Below are positions 26,763 to 36,398 of a stretch of DNA of 64,000 nt, piece after piece. The stretch is from DATFDN01 sp963818725 (GTDB lineage: Bacteria; Pseudomonadota; Alphaproteobacteria; Acetobacterales; Acetobacteraceae): NCBI GenBank assembly GCA_963818725.1, contig CAWFTU010000018.1, forward strand, positions 310,001 to 374,000, read 5' to 3'. The position numbers and the translations under genes were made by a program. The number at the start of each line of letters is the position of its first letter. Positions within the stretch are counted from its first letter, which is position 1. A model generated the notes under the pieces. That model did not search any database and was not told the origin of the DNA. It saw only the letters and a program-made list of their open reading frames with translations.

Positions 26763-26791
26763 AGTGTAGCAAAACTCATTGCACTTGTCAA
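26763..26791 (-). promoter_or_regulatory. sigma70-type promoter for the small protein/resolvase operon
   Basis: On the minus strand TTGACA (26791-26786), a 17-bp spacer and TACACT (26768-26763), followed within 7 nt by ATG. Consensus -35 and optimal spacing in a GC-rich genome make it stand out. It sits in an AT-rich patch. Confidence 0.75.
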
Positions 26792-27100
26792 GTTTTGCAC
26801 CATTGATTTTGCACCAACGCACTCCGCACAAATGGCACTTTCCCGGGCCTTCTGCTTGGATGGTGCAAAAGCGGTCGTTTTTGAGACAGGTCAGGCAGAC
26901 GTCATCCATTCCTGGCGGCGGGATCACAGTAAGCGATGCGCCGCCACCCTTCGCGTTTCCGATCTGGCATTCACTGGACTGTTTGTAGAGCCAGTGCCGG
27001 GCATGAGTTCGTCGATACGGCTCTGGGGCCTGGCTGCTTTCCTCAGTAAGAATCCATTGTGGAATCCGGTCTGACGCGTAAACGCATAGTAGGGGGTCTC

Positions 27101-27426
27101 ATGAAATCGACAGCTAATCCTTTCAAGGGACGTTGGAAAATCGTTTGGATGGAAATGTGGGATCAGGACTTCGTTGACGAAGAAGTCCCTGGGCATGTCA
27201 CGCTTGGTGATAAGGGGTATGGCGATTTTCAATTCGGCTATGTGCACGGCTCTTTAGCCTGGTCAGCCAAGAGTGGTCACATAGATGCTTTGTGGGAAGG
27301 CAACGACGAGATGGACCCTGCTCATGGAGATATTCACTGTGAAATCAAAGAAGGAGAGCTCTGCGGCGCCATTGGGTTTTTAATGGTGACAGATCTGCTT
27401 TTCGTGCTATACGGGAGAACAAATAG
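27101..27426 (+). pseudogene. small conserved protein, 3' frameshift in a T run
   Basis: ATG 27101 after AGTAGGGGGTCTC. MKSTANPFKGRWKIVWMEMW, DQDFVDEEVPGHVTLGDKGY, GDFQFGYVHG and WEGNDEMDPAHG are hallmarks of a widespread uncharacterised family of about 110 aa. After GAIG the frame should read FFNGDRSAFRAIRENK and stop at 27424-27426, but a run of five T (GGGTTTTTAATGG, near 27381) puts that ending in another frame. One T missing explains it. The gene ends 7 bp before the convergent SWIM gene. Confidence 0.65.
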
Positions 27427-27433
27427 GGGCTCC

Positions 27434-27976
27434 CTAATTATTCTCTGTCCACTCAGCAATGGCATCGTCGGCTTCTTGCAGGATCTCATTAATGGACTTG
27501 TGTCTTGTGCCCCCCTCCCATACCAATCCGCCTTCATCCAGCACTCGTATGATGGAAGTGCTGTGACCATCGCGCCCGATTTCGATCCAGCCATCTTTGA
27601 TCCAGCCGGCAATATTGGGGTATTTTTCAGTGAAAGTATCACGCGCGACGCTCCGTGCCTTGTCGGTCTTTTTGGCTGTCGGCGGTGGCGCCTGGATCAG
27701 ACGAAGACCAAGGGCAACGGCATGTTTGCAAAGTCCGTGATCCGACATGGCTGGACAGGTGCACTCGGCGATTAACCCCCTTGACGCCAATCTTAGCTCA
27801 ACACGGTAGGGCTGTGATCCTGTCACCTCGCCAATGGCTTCATCATGCGTATGCTCATGCAGTTGAACATTGTTGCGAGCGAAATACTCCTCACCGCGCG
27901 CATAAACTTTGGGGCCAGCCAGTTCACGTAGGCGTTGTGGCGACAGAAAGGCTTGAAGTGTTTCCTTTTTTGACAT
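27434..27976 (-). CDS. SWIM zinc-finger protein
   Basis: 180 aa, ATG start. MSKKETLQAFLSPQRLRELA and PKVYARGEEYFARNNVQLHE lead to the SWIM motif LIAECTCPAMSDHGLCKHAV (CxCx7CxH), a zinc-binding module for DNA or protein contact. The C-terminal half (FTEKYPNIAGWIKDGWIEIG, HKSINEILQEADDAIAEWTE) is a family-specific helical region. Function unknown. Convergent with the gene at 27101-27426. Confidence 0.75.
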   Translation of the reverse strand: MSKKETLQAFLSPQRLRELAGPKVYARGEEYFARNNVQLHEHTHDEAIGEVTGSQPYRVELRLASRGLIAECTCPAMSDHGLCKHAVALGLRLIQAPPPTAKKTDKARSVARDTFTEKYPNIAGWIKDGWIEIGRDGHSTSIIRVLDEGGLVWEGGTRHKSINEILQEADDAIAEWTENN

Positions 27977-28241
27977 GCGAGACTAGTCCTTTCGGAGAGG
28001 CGAAGCGTTTTTTCGTGCCCTTCTCACCGGTGAGTAGCTCGTCCCGCAGCCGTGCATTAAAGCTACGGGGGCGGCCCAGAACCATCCCCTTCAACCCTCA
28101 ACAATTCCTTCAGCTCTGGGTGAGCCAGGTTCCCCGACAGCGAGTTCCGGCACCGCCGTCCGGTTCCGACTGGATCACGGAGAGGGTGTTTTCATGCCCA
28201 CCACCATGCGACAAGCTTCGTGCGCGCCAGCGTCCGCCGGC

Positions 28242-29178
28242 TCAGCGCCATGGCGTCGACCCGCCCGTGACGAAGCCATCATGAAAACCTCCAGGTCGCC
28301 GTGCCCCAGCTCCGCCTGCGGCAAAGCCGCCATGGAACTGTTGCATCCTAGGAGCCCAAGCGGGTGGAACACCCACATGAAACGGGGGGCGCGGCGGGAG
28401 AAAGATCCGATGGTGGTGATAGTGCCTGGGAATAAGCAGGAAGAACGATGATCCCAGCCCGATAGGAGGGCTTGGGATCCAAGCGGGATAATACGGATAA
28501 TATGAATAAGCCGGGTAAGGCAGGTTATATTCGTAGGGCGGATAAATTGGCTGTGGCGGAGAGAGCGGATAGCCGCTGAAGCCATAGACCGCGCCTGGCG
28601 GAAGTTCGAAGAGTCGCTCCGGGAATTCCGGAATACTGCCAATCATGCTCAGGGGGCTTGTCCGAAAAAGAACATCAGCAATCTTTTTTTGTTGATCCGA
28701 TAAGGCTTTGTAGAGCGCTTGGAAAGGGGCAACGAATTTCTTCAGCCCCTCCATTTGAACTTCGCCCAGTTTCTCGTAGATACCGAGTGTCTCGACCGCA
28801 GTTCTGTCGGGCGTAGCCTGAAGGCGCTCTCTGGCCAATGGGGCTACCGCCTTGGCGTTCTCCTGCAGGACCTGAGCGACATTCGCCCAGAGCGGCTCCT
28901 GCGCAGGGGTGATTCGGAGCCGGTCGTGCAAGTACCTTGAGCCGCTCGGCGGTCGGATCGAACGCAGGGTGCCTGGTGCGGCCCTGCGGCGCTGGCGCGG
29001 TCAATGATCCGGAAGATGGTGTGGTGTCCTGAGGCGCATCGACGCGGTTGGGCGATAGCCCGGCATCCGCGCCATGGGCCAGCGAGACCGCACCTGACAA
29101 GCCGACGAAAGCGATGCCGAGGCGGAGTGTCGCCGCAGCAAGCGTTCGAGCGACGGAATGGAAGCGATCAGACAGCAT
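28242..29178 (-). pseudogene. Spy/CpxP-like periplasmic protein, frameshifted
   Basis: ATG 29178: a signal peptide (SVARTLAAATLRLGIAFVGL to AHGAD), then a linker ending PTAERLK. One extra G at about 28930 (AAGGTACTTGCACGAC) moves the frame. The true continuation YLHDRLRITPAQEPLWANVA, PLARERLQATPDRTAVETLG and LYKALSDQQKKIADVLF matches the LTxxQ-motif Spy/CpxP fold that chaperones or senses periplasmic stress. The C-terminus is Pro/Tyr-rich and then Gly-rich (PQPIYPPYEYNLPYPAYSYY). Confidence 0.7.
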
Positions 29179-29524
29179 CGGCCGACATCCCCCAGACGAC
29201 CGCTGGGCTTCTGAGTCTATCACTCGGCTCGCTTTGGTCCAGCAGCGCAGCGCCCTTCGCGTTGCCGACCGGATTGTACGAGGAAATCGCGCTGCCGCCG
29301 CGACTGCCCGCCTCTTCGCCTGGACCCCCGCCTGATAAGCGACTGATGCGGAAGTGATGGAACCAACTGGGGTTGGCGCGGCCCAGATTGTCTCACAAAA
29401 CGCTCGTTGGACTGAACGGCTACGCCGTAGGGAGCGTGAAGATCGCAACGGGTCACGGCCACGGTAGCATTGAGCCGGGTGGCGCGGAGGTGCCGGCCCG
29501 ATCCTCGAAGGGAGGGAGACCTCA
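29179..29524. other. intergenic region holding an IS91-type left end
   Basis: TTGGACTGAACGGCT followed by ACGCCGTAGG at 29407-29431 matches the left end of the IS91-type element at 45064. The rest shows no gene. Confidence 0.5.
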
Positions 29525-29740
29525 ATGACACCGTTACGTGCGCGAATGATCGAAGACATGACGCTGGCAGGGTTGGTGCCCGGAACTCAGGCCGTCTACC
29601 TCCAAGCCGTGCGTCACCTGGCTGCTCACTTCCGGCGACCGCCCGACCAACTGAGCGAGGCAGAGGTGCGCGCCTACCTGCTCGCCCTGCGTGAACGAGG
29701 CGTCGCCCACGGCACCGTCAAGACCAATCACGGCGGTATC
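29525..29740 (+). pseudogene. tyrosine recombinase fragment of an IS91-type element
   Basis: MTPLRARMIEDMTLAGLVPG, TQAVYLQAVRHLAAHF, PDQLSEAEVRAYLLALRERG and VKTNHGGI match the N-terminus of the recombinases at 40599 and 45180. After GGI the sequence becomes an IS21 end (CTGCGGATTCCGTTGATCC). About 72 codons remain. The insertion removed the catalytic domain and the downstream transposase. Confidence 0.8.
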
Positions 29741-30095
29741 CTGCGGATTCCGTTGATCCTGATCAGCCATTCCGGCCGGTCGTGATCACCTGTCACGGTG
29801 ATCAAAACCATGCTGTCCACCATGCCCGAGGAGCGCACGGCGGACGGCTTTGGATGGCGGCTGGTCGCTGCCACTGACGGTTGAATGGGTCTCACTTCTC
29901 CTTGGTGGTCGTCAAGCCCTCGGTGGTCGTGATCGCGTTGCGCTTGCGCAGGCTTTCGCCCTTGAGCTCGATGCGGTGGGCGCGGTGGATGACGCGGTCC
30001 AGGATCGCATCGCCCAGGGTTGGATCGCCGAGGGTCTCATGATGCCTCCATCCTTGACTGGGTGGTCCGTCGTATTTGCTTCCTTTTCTGGGCAT
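29741..30095 (-). pseudogene. IS21 right-end remnant with IstB C-terminus, chimeric ORF
   Basis: 29741-29780 is the same terminal sequence as the right end of the intact IS21 (51860-51895). On the minus strand HETLGDPTLGDAILDRVIHR and AHRIELKGESLRKRN are the IstB C-terminus. Upstream the same frame continues into non-IstB sequence (QIQIADKQMPRKGSKYDGPP, and before it LLWQTVKALVKGQPW) that I cannot identify. The IS21 copy has been truncated and fused to another coding sequence. Confidence 0.6.
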
Positions 30096-30955
30096 CTGCT
30101 TATCGGCGATTTGGATTTGCCAAGGCTGCCCTTTGACCAGCGCCTTGACGGTCTGCCAGAGCAGTACGTGCCCGGCGGAAAGCGCAATGGTTGTTCCACG
30201 CCAAGTCTTACGATCGGCTTGCCGCGGCCGAGGCTGCAGCGGGTCGTGTGCCGCCGGAGACGCTGCCCTCCAGACGGCACCGCCTGACCGCGTCAGCCGA
30301 TACAGCCCCCAGAGGTTACGGGCGAAACTTGCGTCCCCTTTCGCACGCGGGGCGGTCGGCTTGTGCTCCCGCCCCGCGTGCGATCGACGTTTGGGAGCCT
30401 TGCGGCAGGCCCGCTCACGGGACCCAAGCGATGGGGGGCGTCGGCTCGCAGGATTCCGTTGGAGCCGGCGCCATTGGCTGCATGTGCAGGGTGTTTCTAT
30501 TTACATTCGATAATAATGCACATTTGTAACATTTCCTTTAAGCAAACGGCTCCCCGTGTGGTCGTCCGGGCCTCTGGCGGGGATTCTTCCCGTCGGGCCG
30601 GGGCGGGCGCCGGCGGGTCGCGGGCGCGGGCGCGGGCTCGGGGTGGGCGCGGGCGCGCACGGTGCGACAGGCGACGCACGTTGCGTAAGCAACTTTATGG
30701 AAGGTGGTTGCGAGTAACACCGAAGTAGCCGGCAGTCGCCGAAGCCCGCCGGCGCCGGCTCGGCCGCGGGGACTGCCGGATGTCAGTAAATCGCGCCCTG
30801 ACCGGGTCGGACGAATACTGGCGGCTCGCCTATCGGTTGTAGCCCACTCGCGAGGGTGGGTCGGCATAAGTGAGAGGTGCCCGGTCCCTCCGCTCGGAAG
30901 CTTCATGAACGCCGAATTTCGGCTATACACGCGTCTAGAGATCGGGAGGGACCGC
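30096..30955. other. region without a supported gene
   Basis: The minus strand of 30096-30240 keeps an open frame without a start codon (upstream part of the chimeric ORF). The rest shows only shadow ORFs, an AT-rich patch at 30500-30545 and a very GC-rich stretch at 30600-30660. Confidence 0.4.
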
Positions 30956-31243
30956 ATGTACGCTCGGATCAGCCGCGCGAGGATCAAGACCGGGGCGCGC
31001 GAGCAAGTCGAACACATCTGTGCCAAGTTCATGGCCGAAACTTCCAGGTCGCCCGGCACCACGCATTGGATAAACTTTATTACGGACAACGACGATCTGA
31101 TCGTCATCGGTGTTTACGAAAACCCCGATGATCGCGCCGCGACCGCATCCGAAAACGAGAGGCGTTGGGCGAGTGGGGCACACCTGCTAGATGGGCCGCC
31201 GGTTGTCACACTCTGTCGAATGACCCAGTTCCTCCATAAATAG
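30956..31243 (+). CDS. ABM-like dimeric alpha-beta barrel protein
   Basis: 95 aa. ATG 30956 follows GGGAGGG with good spacing; the longer ORF from 30704 is not credible. MYARISRARIKTGAREQVEH, KFMAETSRSPGTTHWINFIT, DNDDLIVIGVYENPDD and NERRWASGAH fit the antibiotic-biosynthesis-monooxygenase/ferredoxin-like fold that is used by heme-degrading and quinone-forming monooxygenases and by proteins of unknown role. No cofactor motif is evident. Confidence 0.6.
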   Translation: MYARISRARIKTGAREQVEHICAKFMAETSRSPGTTHWINFITDNDDLIVIGVYENPDDRAATASENERRWASGAHLLDGPPVVTLCRMTQFLHK

Positions 31244-31368
31244 GCTTCCCTTCAGGCGACGGCAGCGCGCCAAGTTCCATCACGTCTCGGCGTTTCCACG
31301 CCACTCCCTGGACGTGCGCCGTCGCCCACTCACTTTTCCATACAAGTAGCATTTGATACAATGTATGC

Positions 31369-31524
31369 ATGGCAGTAAAGACCAGCAGTTGGTTCGCACG
31401 ATATCCGGCCGACCACATCATCATCGGCATCTCGGGGTCACGACATAGAACGGGTGCTGGATTCGCGCTTAGGAAGCAAGCGTTTGAAAGGCGGGAGCAA
31501 TCCGTGCTCCAGGCCGCTTGGTAG
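31369..31524 (+). pseudogene. DUF488 family N-terminal fragment
   Basis: ATG 31369: MAVKTSSWFARYPADHIIIG, ISGSRHRTGAGF. The TSSWF...ADH.xIGIS pattern is the start of DUF488 proteins. The frame then runs into unrelated sequence and stops at 31522-31524. Only about 33 codons of the gene remain. Confidence 0.5.
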
Positions 31525-31754
31525 TCCTACGTCCCATGCAGCCCATCCTTCTTTGCCATGCCCAGATACGGGCCGCCTCAGTCCCATCACCTACTGGGAT
31601 CGGCTCCAAGGCGAGGACCCGCGACGCCGTGAGCCATCCCCGCGACGCGGTGAGCCATCGAGGACCGCTCCGACGAGCAACGCGCCCAAAAGTGCCAGCC
31701 CTGCGATCACGAAACTCATGATAGTCCTCCAGGCTCTTCGGCGGAGGTTCGCGC

Positions 31755-32042
31755 TCAGCCCCAGCCGAACCCGGCCGGGGCCGACGGCTCCACGTTCCGA
31801 TTGGCGGCGACGTCGGGCTTGGTCTGGGTGCTGTCGGTGAGGGCGGTGGCACGCTGAGGCGGCGCGTCCTGGCGCTCGGACGCGGCAAGCGGCCAAGAGG
31901 TGCTCGCTTGCCCAGCAACGGCCAGAAGGACAACGATCGCTGCCCAGCGCACGATGGCCAGCGGCACGCTCAGCGCGCCGCCGAGGTCGCCGAGCGTCCG
32001 TCCGATGAATTGGCGCAACTTGATCTCGTCCACCATCGTCAT
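31755..32042 (-). CDS. small ORF with a methyltransferase-like start and a secretory segment
   Basis: 95 aa from ATG 32042 after AAGAGGGTTGCC. MTMVDEIKLRQFIGRTLGDL GGALSVPL resembles the N-terminal helices of class I SAM-dependent methyltransferases. It is followed by a hydrophobic segment (VRWAAIVVLLAVAGQASTSW) and a disordered tail ending EPSAPAGFGWG. It may be a chimera of two gene fragments. Function cannot be assigned. Confidence 0.4.
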   Translation of the reverse strand: MTMVDEIKLRQFIGRTLGDLGGALSVPLAIVRWAAIVVLLAVAGQASTSWPLAASERQDAPPQRATALTDSTQTKPDVAANRNVEPSAPAGFGWG

Positions 32043-32384
32043 GGCAACCCTCTTTTCCCTTGTCGCTGCGACCGTTTCTGGCTGTCCGTTGACGCTCGGC
32101 ACTTTGCCCGGCCTCTGTCGCATCATGATCGCGGCGGAAGCGGATCAATGTCGCGTCTGTCGCATCACGCAGTGCGTCGAAAAATGATGATGGCTCAGCG
32201 GCTTGCCCTGGCGTGCCGTCGGCCCGCGCGACAGACGCGACAAATCTGCCTCACAGGCGTGATACAAACGCGACCGAACGCTGCCATGGCTCGGGGTGCG
32301 ACGCCCAAAGGAGAGAGCATGCAATATCGTGGGAGGCTGACGCGATCGGGTTAGGATGCGGGCTCACAGGGCAAGGGTGGGCTG
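32043..32384. other. flank of the ISKra4-type element
   Basis: No gene supported. Short repeats of CGCATCA and GTGCGTCG occur near 32150-32180. The left end of the ISKra4-type element probably lies near 32330 but I could not define its terminus. Confidence 0.35.
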
Positions 32385-33779
32385 GTGGCGAAGCTGATGT
32401 GGCGGGTGAAGCTGGTGGCGGAGCAGGAGCCTGGCGTGACCACCGAGACCGATCTCGCCTGCATCGAACGCGACGAACAGGCCAGCTTGGCCGAGCTCGG
32501 GCTCAGCCTCGCCGAGGCCAAGCAGCTCACGGCGGCGCTGCAGGCTCAGATCGTACCGGCGCAGATGACCGCCTTGGGCGAGTGCCCTCGCGCGTGCGTG
32601 GCGTGCGGGCGCAAGCTGGCAAGCAAGGGATTCTACCCGGCGCGGTTCGGTTCCCTGTTCGGCGATGTGCCGGTGCGGGTCCGGCGCTGGCTGGTCTGCC
32701 CGTGCCAGGGCGCGGGTGAGGCGAAGAGCATCGCCGCGCTCGACTTCGGCGGCGGTGCCGTCGCACCCGAACTCGCCTACGTCACAGCCCGGTGTGCGGC
32801 CCTCGCACCGTTCGGCAGGGTCGCGGCCCTCCTGTCCGAGCTGCTGCCGGTCAGCGGGACACAGCACGCCAGCACGGTGCGCAACAGGACGCTGCGGGTC
32901 GGCACGGAGATCGTGCAGGCGCATGCTGCCGAGACTGCGAACCAGCCCGCGGCGCAGGCGACCGGCCCCGTCGTGGTCGGGCTCGACGGCGGCTACGTGC
33001 GCGGCCGGCATAGGGAAGAGGGGCGCCACTTCGAGGTGATCGCGGGCAAGGTGATCGACGCCGCTGGCGCGCAGCACCGCTTCGCCTTCGCGCGCAAGGG
33101 CCACGCCGCCTCGGCCGCAGCGTTCCGGCAGGTGCGGGTTGCGGCGGGCGTGAGCGGGGAGGCGCCCGCGACCGTGCTGTGCGACGGCGACGCGGGGCTG
33201 TGGCGATTGCAGCGTGAGGTGCTGCCGGGCGCCACGGTCGTGCTGGACTGGTGGCACGCCGCCATACGCTTCGAGCGCGCGTTGCAGTCCGCCCGTGGCC
33301 TCGGCACGGGCACGGTGGATGCCGAGCTCGCCCACAAGGCGGTTCGTGGCCTGGAGCGCGCGAAGTGGCGCTTGTGGCACGGGCGCTGGCCGGGGTGCCG
33401 GCGCAAGCTCGCGGCCCTGAACCGCTGGGCAGAGCGCAGCACCGTGCGCGACGTGACTGGCATGGACAAGGTGCGCCAGCACGCGGGCGACCTGCTGGCC
33501 TACCTCGAGCGCAACGAGGCGGCGCTCGTGCACTACGCCGCCCGCCGACGGCAAGGAGAGGCGATCGCGACGTCGTTCGTGGAGAGTGGGGTCGACGAGA
33601 TCATCGCGTGGCGGATGAACAAGGCGCAGCAGATGCGCTGGAGCAGGGCAACGGTGCAGCCCTTCCTTGCCGTGCGCACGGCGGTGCTGAACGACACGCT
33701 CGCAGATGCCTTCCGCCACGGCTACCCCGGCTTCCGACCGGCCAATGATGACCGGAGGCCGGCGGCAGCAGCGGCGTGA
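32385..33779 (+). CDS. ISKra4 family transposase
   Basis: 464 aa, GTG start. A zinc-finger-like N-terminal part (ALGECPRACVACGRKLASKG, RRWLVCPCQG) and the ISKra4 catalytic domain: GPVVVGLDGGYVRGRHREEG, ATVLCDGDAGLWRLQREVLP, TVVLDWWHAAIRFERALQSA and the Glu region ESGVDEIIAWRMNKAQQMRW. The C-terminus is complete (HGYPGFRPANDDRRP). It interrupts an IS982 transposase on the opposite strand. Confidence 0.82.
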   Translation: MAKLMWRVKLVAEQEPGVTTETDLACIERDEQASLAELGLSLAEAKQLTAALQAQIVPAQMTALGECPRACVACGRKLASKGFYPARFGSLFGDVPVRVRRWLVCPCQGAGEAKSIAALDFGGGAVAPELAYVTARCAALAPFGRVAALLSELLPVSGTQHASTVRNRTLRVGTEIVQAHAAETANQPAAQATGPVVVGLDGGYVRGRHREEGRHFEVIAGKVIDAAGAQHRFAFARKGHAASAAAFRQVRVAAGVSGEAPATVLCDGDAGLWRLQREVLPGATVVLDWWHAAIRFERALQSARGLGTGTVDAELAHKAVRGLERAKWRLWHGRWPGCRRKLAALNRWAERSTVRDVTGMDKVRQHAGDLLAYLERNEAALVHYAARRRQGEAIATSFVESGVDEIIAWRMNKAQQMRWSRATVQPFLAVRTAVLNDTLADAFRHGYPGFRPANDDRRPAAAAA

Positions 33780-34141
33780 TCACCTCCCACGATCTTGCAT
33801 GCTCCCAAGTAGATGCCGGTCGGCTCGCCACCGAGGCTGTGCAGCAGCACCATCAGGGGTGCGAACAGCCGCGGCACCAGGCTGACGAAGCGGTCATAAT
33901 GCGGCAGATCGCCAAAGCAGGCGCGATGCTGATGGCCGACCCCGTAGTGGTGGAACGCCTTGAAGTGCTTGAACGGCGAGAGGTGAAACAGCACCACGAT
34001 GAACAGCATCTCGGAGCGCGACAGTTTGCCTGGGCGTCGCCTTGTCGCCTGCGAGGGAATGAGCCGGTGCGCTTCCCAGTCTCCGAACACGTTGCAGAAG
34101 TCATCGAGACAGCAATACAGCGCTGTGATATCGACGGCCAT
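33780..34141 (-). pseudogene. IS982 family transposase, 3'-truncated
   Basis: ATG 34141: MAVDITALYCCLDDFCNVFG, RRRPGKLSRSEMLFIVVLFH, LSPFKHFKAFHHYG and LPHYDRFVSLVPRLFAPLMV LLHSLGG are the IS982 N-terminus. The catalytic D (normally in TGIYFxDST) is lost: the sequence diverges at GEPTGIYLGACKIV, where the ISKra4-type element begins. Roughly the last 60% of the transposase is gone. Confidence 0.75.
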
Positions 34142-34300
34142 TGAGGGGACCTCTGGAACCGGGTTTGGCACTCAGTGTTCGCAAACCGATCCTGGCAAGT
34201 CCTTGGTTCTTTGGGAATCCCCTCAACCCTTATCCGTAGTTCGGGTTAATCCTATCAAGGCGCCAGCTTCGTCAGTACATGAGGCGTTGTGGACGGGCTC

Positions 34301-35536
34301 TCAGGCCTCCGATCGGCCGGATCTATGCAGCACGCTCAAGCCAAGCTCAGGCGGCGTCTGGGTGTCACCCGTGTAAACTGCCCGAGGCCGAATGACTTGG
34401 TCATCGCTCCACTGTTCCATCGCGTGGGCGATCCAGCCGACGACCCGTCCGGTCGCGAACAGCTTGAAGGCAGCCCCTGCTGGCAGCTTCAGCACCCACC
34501 CCAGCACTGCGAGGGCGAAATCGATGTTGGGTCGCCGCCCAGTTGCGCCCTCCATCGCCTCGATCAGTTCCACCACCTCTGAGGGGACACTGACGTGGTC
34601 GAGGAGCGCGGTGGCCCGAGGGTCACCCAGCGGATACAGCTTGTGGCCAAATCCCGGCACCGTCTGACCGCGCGCGCGATAGGCGGCGACACCGCGAGAC
34701 GGATCGGACATGAAATCGGCGTCTTCGAGCAGCAGGCGCACCGCCTCGGTTGCTCCACCGTGGCGCGGCCCGACCAGCGCGCAGAGGCCCGCCAACACAC
34801 ACGCCCCAAGCGGCGCCCGCGTGGAGGCGACCACACGGACCGCATAGGTGGAAGGGTTCAGCTCATGATCTGCGGTGAGGACAAGGGCTCGCCTGATCAG
34901 ATCCGCGCCGGCATCATCAAGCCTCCAGGCCCTGGCCATCCAGGTGTGAATGGGGCCGGCAGGCGCGACCTGAGGCGTCGAGGTCCCGAGGGCGGCTAGC
35001 GCCATGTGCCGCAGTAACCGCGTAGCACCCAGCTGGACAGTTTCGTCCCGTGTTGCCCAAGGGCAAGTCTGCGCACGCCTGGCCGCGACGGCAATGTACC
35101 ATCCATGTGGGTGGGTTCCGTCCGTCCCCGGCGACGCCGGGTCAAACGGCTCGTCGTCGTGTGGCTGGGGAAGGCTTGGGAATTGCCAGAGCAGCGCGGC
35201 CACGTCTTCCAACGTCGCCGAATTGGCCAGCTCGACCGCACTGCGGCCCCGGTACAGCAGAGTACCCTTGTCGATCCGCGTGATCGCGGAATTCAGCACC
35301 GGCTCGCCACAATCCAGCGTCGATGCAGCCACAGCACGCCGGCTGCGACGCCGGATCTGTTCCGCCAGTCGGTTCACTTCGGTCGCTTCAAACAGGCTTC
35401 TCCGGGCGTTCGCGGGATGAGCAACGGGAGTAACCAATCGCCGGCTGACATACGTGTACAGCGTCTCTCGCGACACCCGGAGCAAGGCGGCAGCCTCCGA
35501 AGAGCTGAGCAGTCGGGGCGGCCGGGCGGAGGGCAT
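34301..35536 (-). CDS. citrate synthase-like protein with N-terminal HTH
   Basis: 411 aa. Residues 8-60 are a MerR/excisionase-like HTH (LSSSEAAALLRVSRETLYTY). The remainder is a citrate synthase fold: TRIDKGTLLYRGRSAVELAN, active-site His in LVLTADHELNPSTYAVRVVA, second His in GQTVPGFGHKLYPLGDPRA and Asp in RRPNIDFALAVLGWVLKLPA, with ATGRVVGWIAHAMEQWSDDQ near the end. All three catalytic residues are present, so it could condense acetyl- or propionyl-CoA with oxaloacetate. The HTH suggests DNA binding or regulation. Likely monocistronic. Confidence 0.85.
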   Translation of the reverse strand: MPSARPPRLLSSSEAAALLRVSRETLYTYVSRRLVTPVAHPANARRSLFEATEVNRLAEQIRRRSRRAVAASTLDCGEPVLNSAITRIDKGTLLYRGRSAVELANSATLEDVAALLWQFPSLPQPHDDEPFDPASPGTDGTHPHGWYIAVAARRAQTCPWATRDETVQLGATRLLRHMALAALGTSTPQVAPAGPIHTWMARAWRLDDAGADLIRRALVLTADHELNPSTYAVRVVASTRAPLGACVLAGLCALVGPRHGGATEAVRLLLEDADFMSDPSRGVAAYRARGQTVPGFGHKLYPLGDPRATALLDHVSVPSEVVELIEAMEGATGRRPNIDFALAVLGWVLKLPAGAAFKLFATGRVVGWIAHAMEQWSDDQVIRPRAVYTGDTQTPPELGLSVLHRSGRSEA

Positions 35537-35699
35537 TGCGGTCTTTCCTTGAAGATTTCCTAGCCCACCACATTGGGTGCGGTGGTTTCAAAAATTCAGT
35601 GACTGGAGACCTCTGAAAACCTCAGCAGCCCCGCAATGAGAGCAAGGGCGCAGGTTGTCGAAAAGGCAATATTATACTTCCCGAACCCAGCCCCAAGAC

Positions 35700-36131
35700 C
35701 TAGCCCGGACTGGTCTCGTACGCCTGGACGCCGGCCGGTATGACAACCCATGGCTGCTTGCTGCGGGTCCACAGATGGGCGTCCGGCTTGATCCACGACC
35801 TCTCATCGAACGTTCCGCCCCGCACAATGCGTCTTTCTACGTTGGTCCGCTGGTCCAGCTTGGCATCGCCACAGACCCAAACGCCGCACGAGGGGCAAGT
35901 CCAGCGATTGCCAATCGCGCCGCTCCCGAGCCTGCGGGCCACCAGCTTCGGTGTCCCTGTGAGAGCGAATGCCTCTGCGCGGAACACGAGCGCGAGGCCG
36001 AAGGCGGACCCGGATATCGCTTGGCAATCTGTGCAGTGGCACACGGATGTCCGCAGAGGAGCCTGAGTGGCCGTGTAGCGCAACGCGCGGCAGTGACAGC
36101 CGCCAGTCTGGAAGAACCGTTCCCCAATCAT
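35700..36131 (-). CDS. GFA family (glutathione-dependent formaldehyde-activating-like) protein
   Basis: 143 aa. Zinc-ligand pattern of the GFA/CENP-V fold: TGGCHCRALRYTA, SVCHCTDCQAISGSAFGLAL and RWTCPSCGVWVCGDA. VRGGTFDERSWIKPDAHLWT is the usual C-terminal motif (DDxxxxxPxxHIW). Most members are uncharacterised. A formaldehyde-glutathione role is assigned only to a few and is contested. Confidence 0.85.
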   Translation of the reverse strand: MIGERFFQTGGCHCRALRYTATQAPLRTSVCHCTDCQAISGSAFGLALVFRAEAFALTGTPKLVARRLGSGAIGNRWTCPSCGVWVCGDAKLDQRTNVERRIVRGGTFDERSWIKPDAHLWTRSKQPWVVIPAGVQAYETSPG

Positions 36132-36398
36132 CGTTGTCCCCTTCCGAGTTTTTTTGTTGGCGGAGCGGCGTTAGCTGCACCGCTTTTAGGCTTTCCCGCA
36201 CGATCGCCTTCTTCTCATTGAACGCCGCCTCATCCTCATCGCAGTGGGTTTGGCAAGTATAATATCGCCGTCGAAAAGGTAACCGGCGTAAAATCCCGGG
36301 TTATACCGAAACTTAGCGCCGAGGTTTTTAGAGTTTAGCGATATTCGTCTGCCAAAGAAGGCCGAGGTCGCGGCCATCCAGGCTTGCCTGGCTGTACG

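Noticed and set aside
26757..26927. N-terminal extension of the small protein at 26559
   Set aside because: It would translate through the promoter and has Cys-rich non-conserved sequence without a ribosome site.
30704..30955. Extension of the ABM-like protein to 30704
   Set aside because: No domain, and a strong GGGAGGG site precedes the ATG at 30956.
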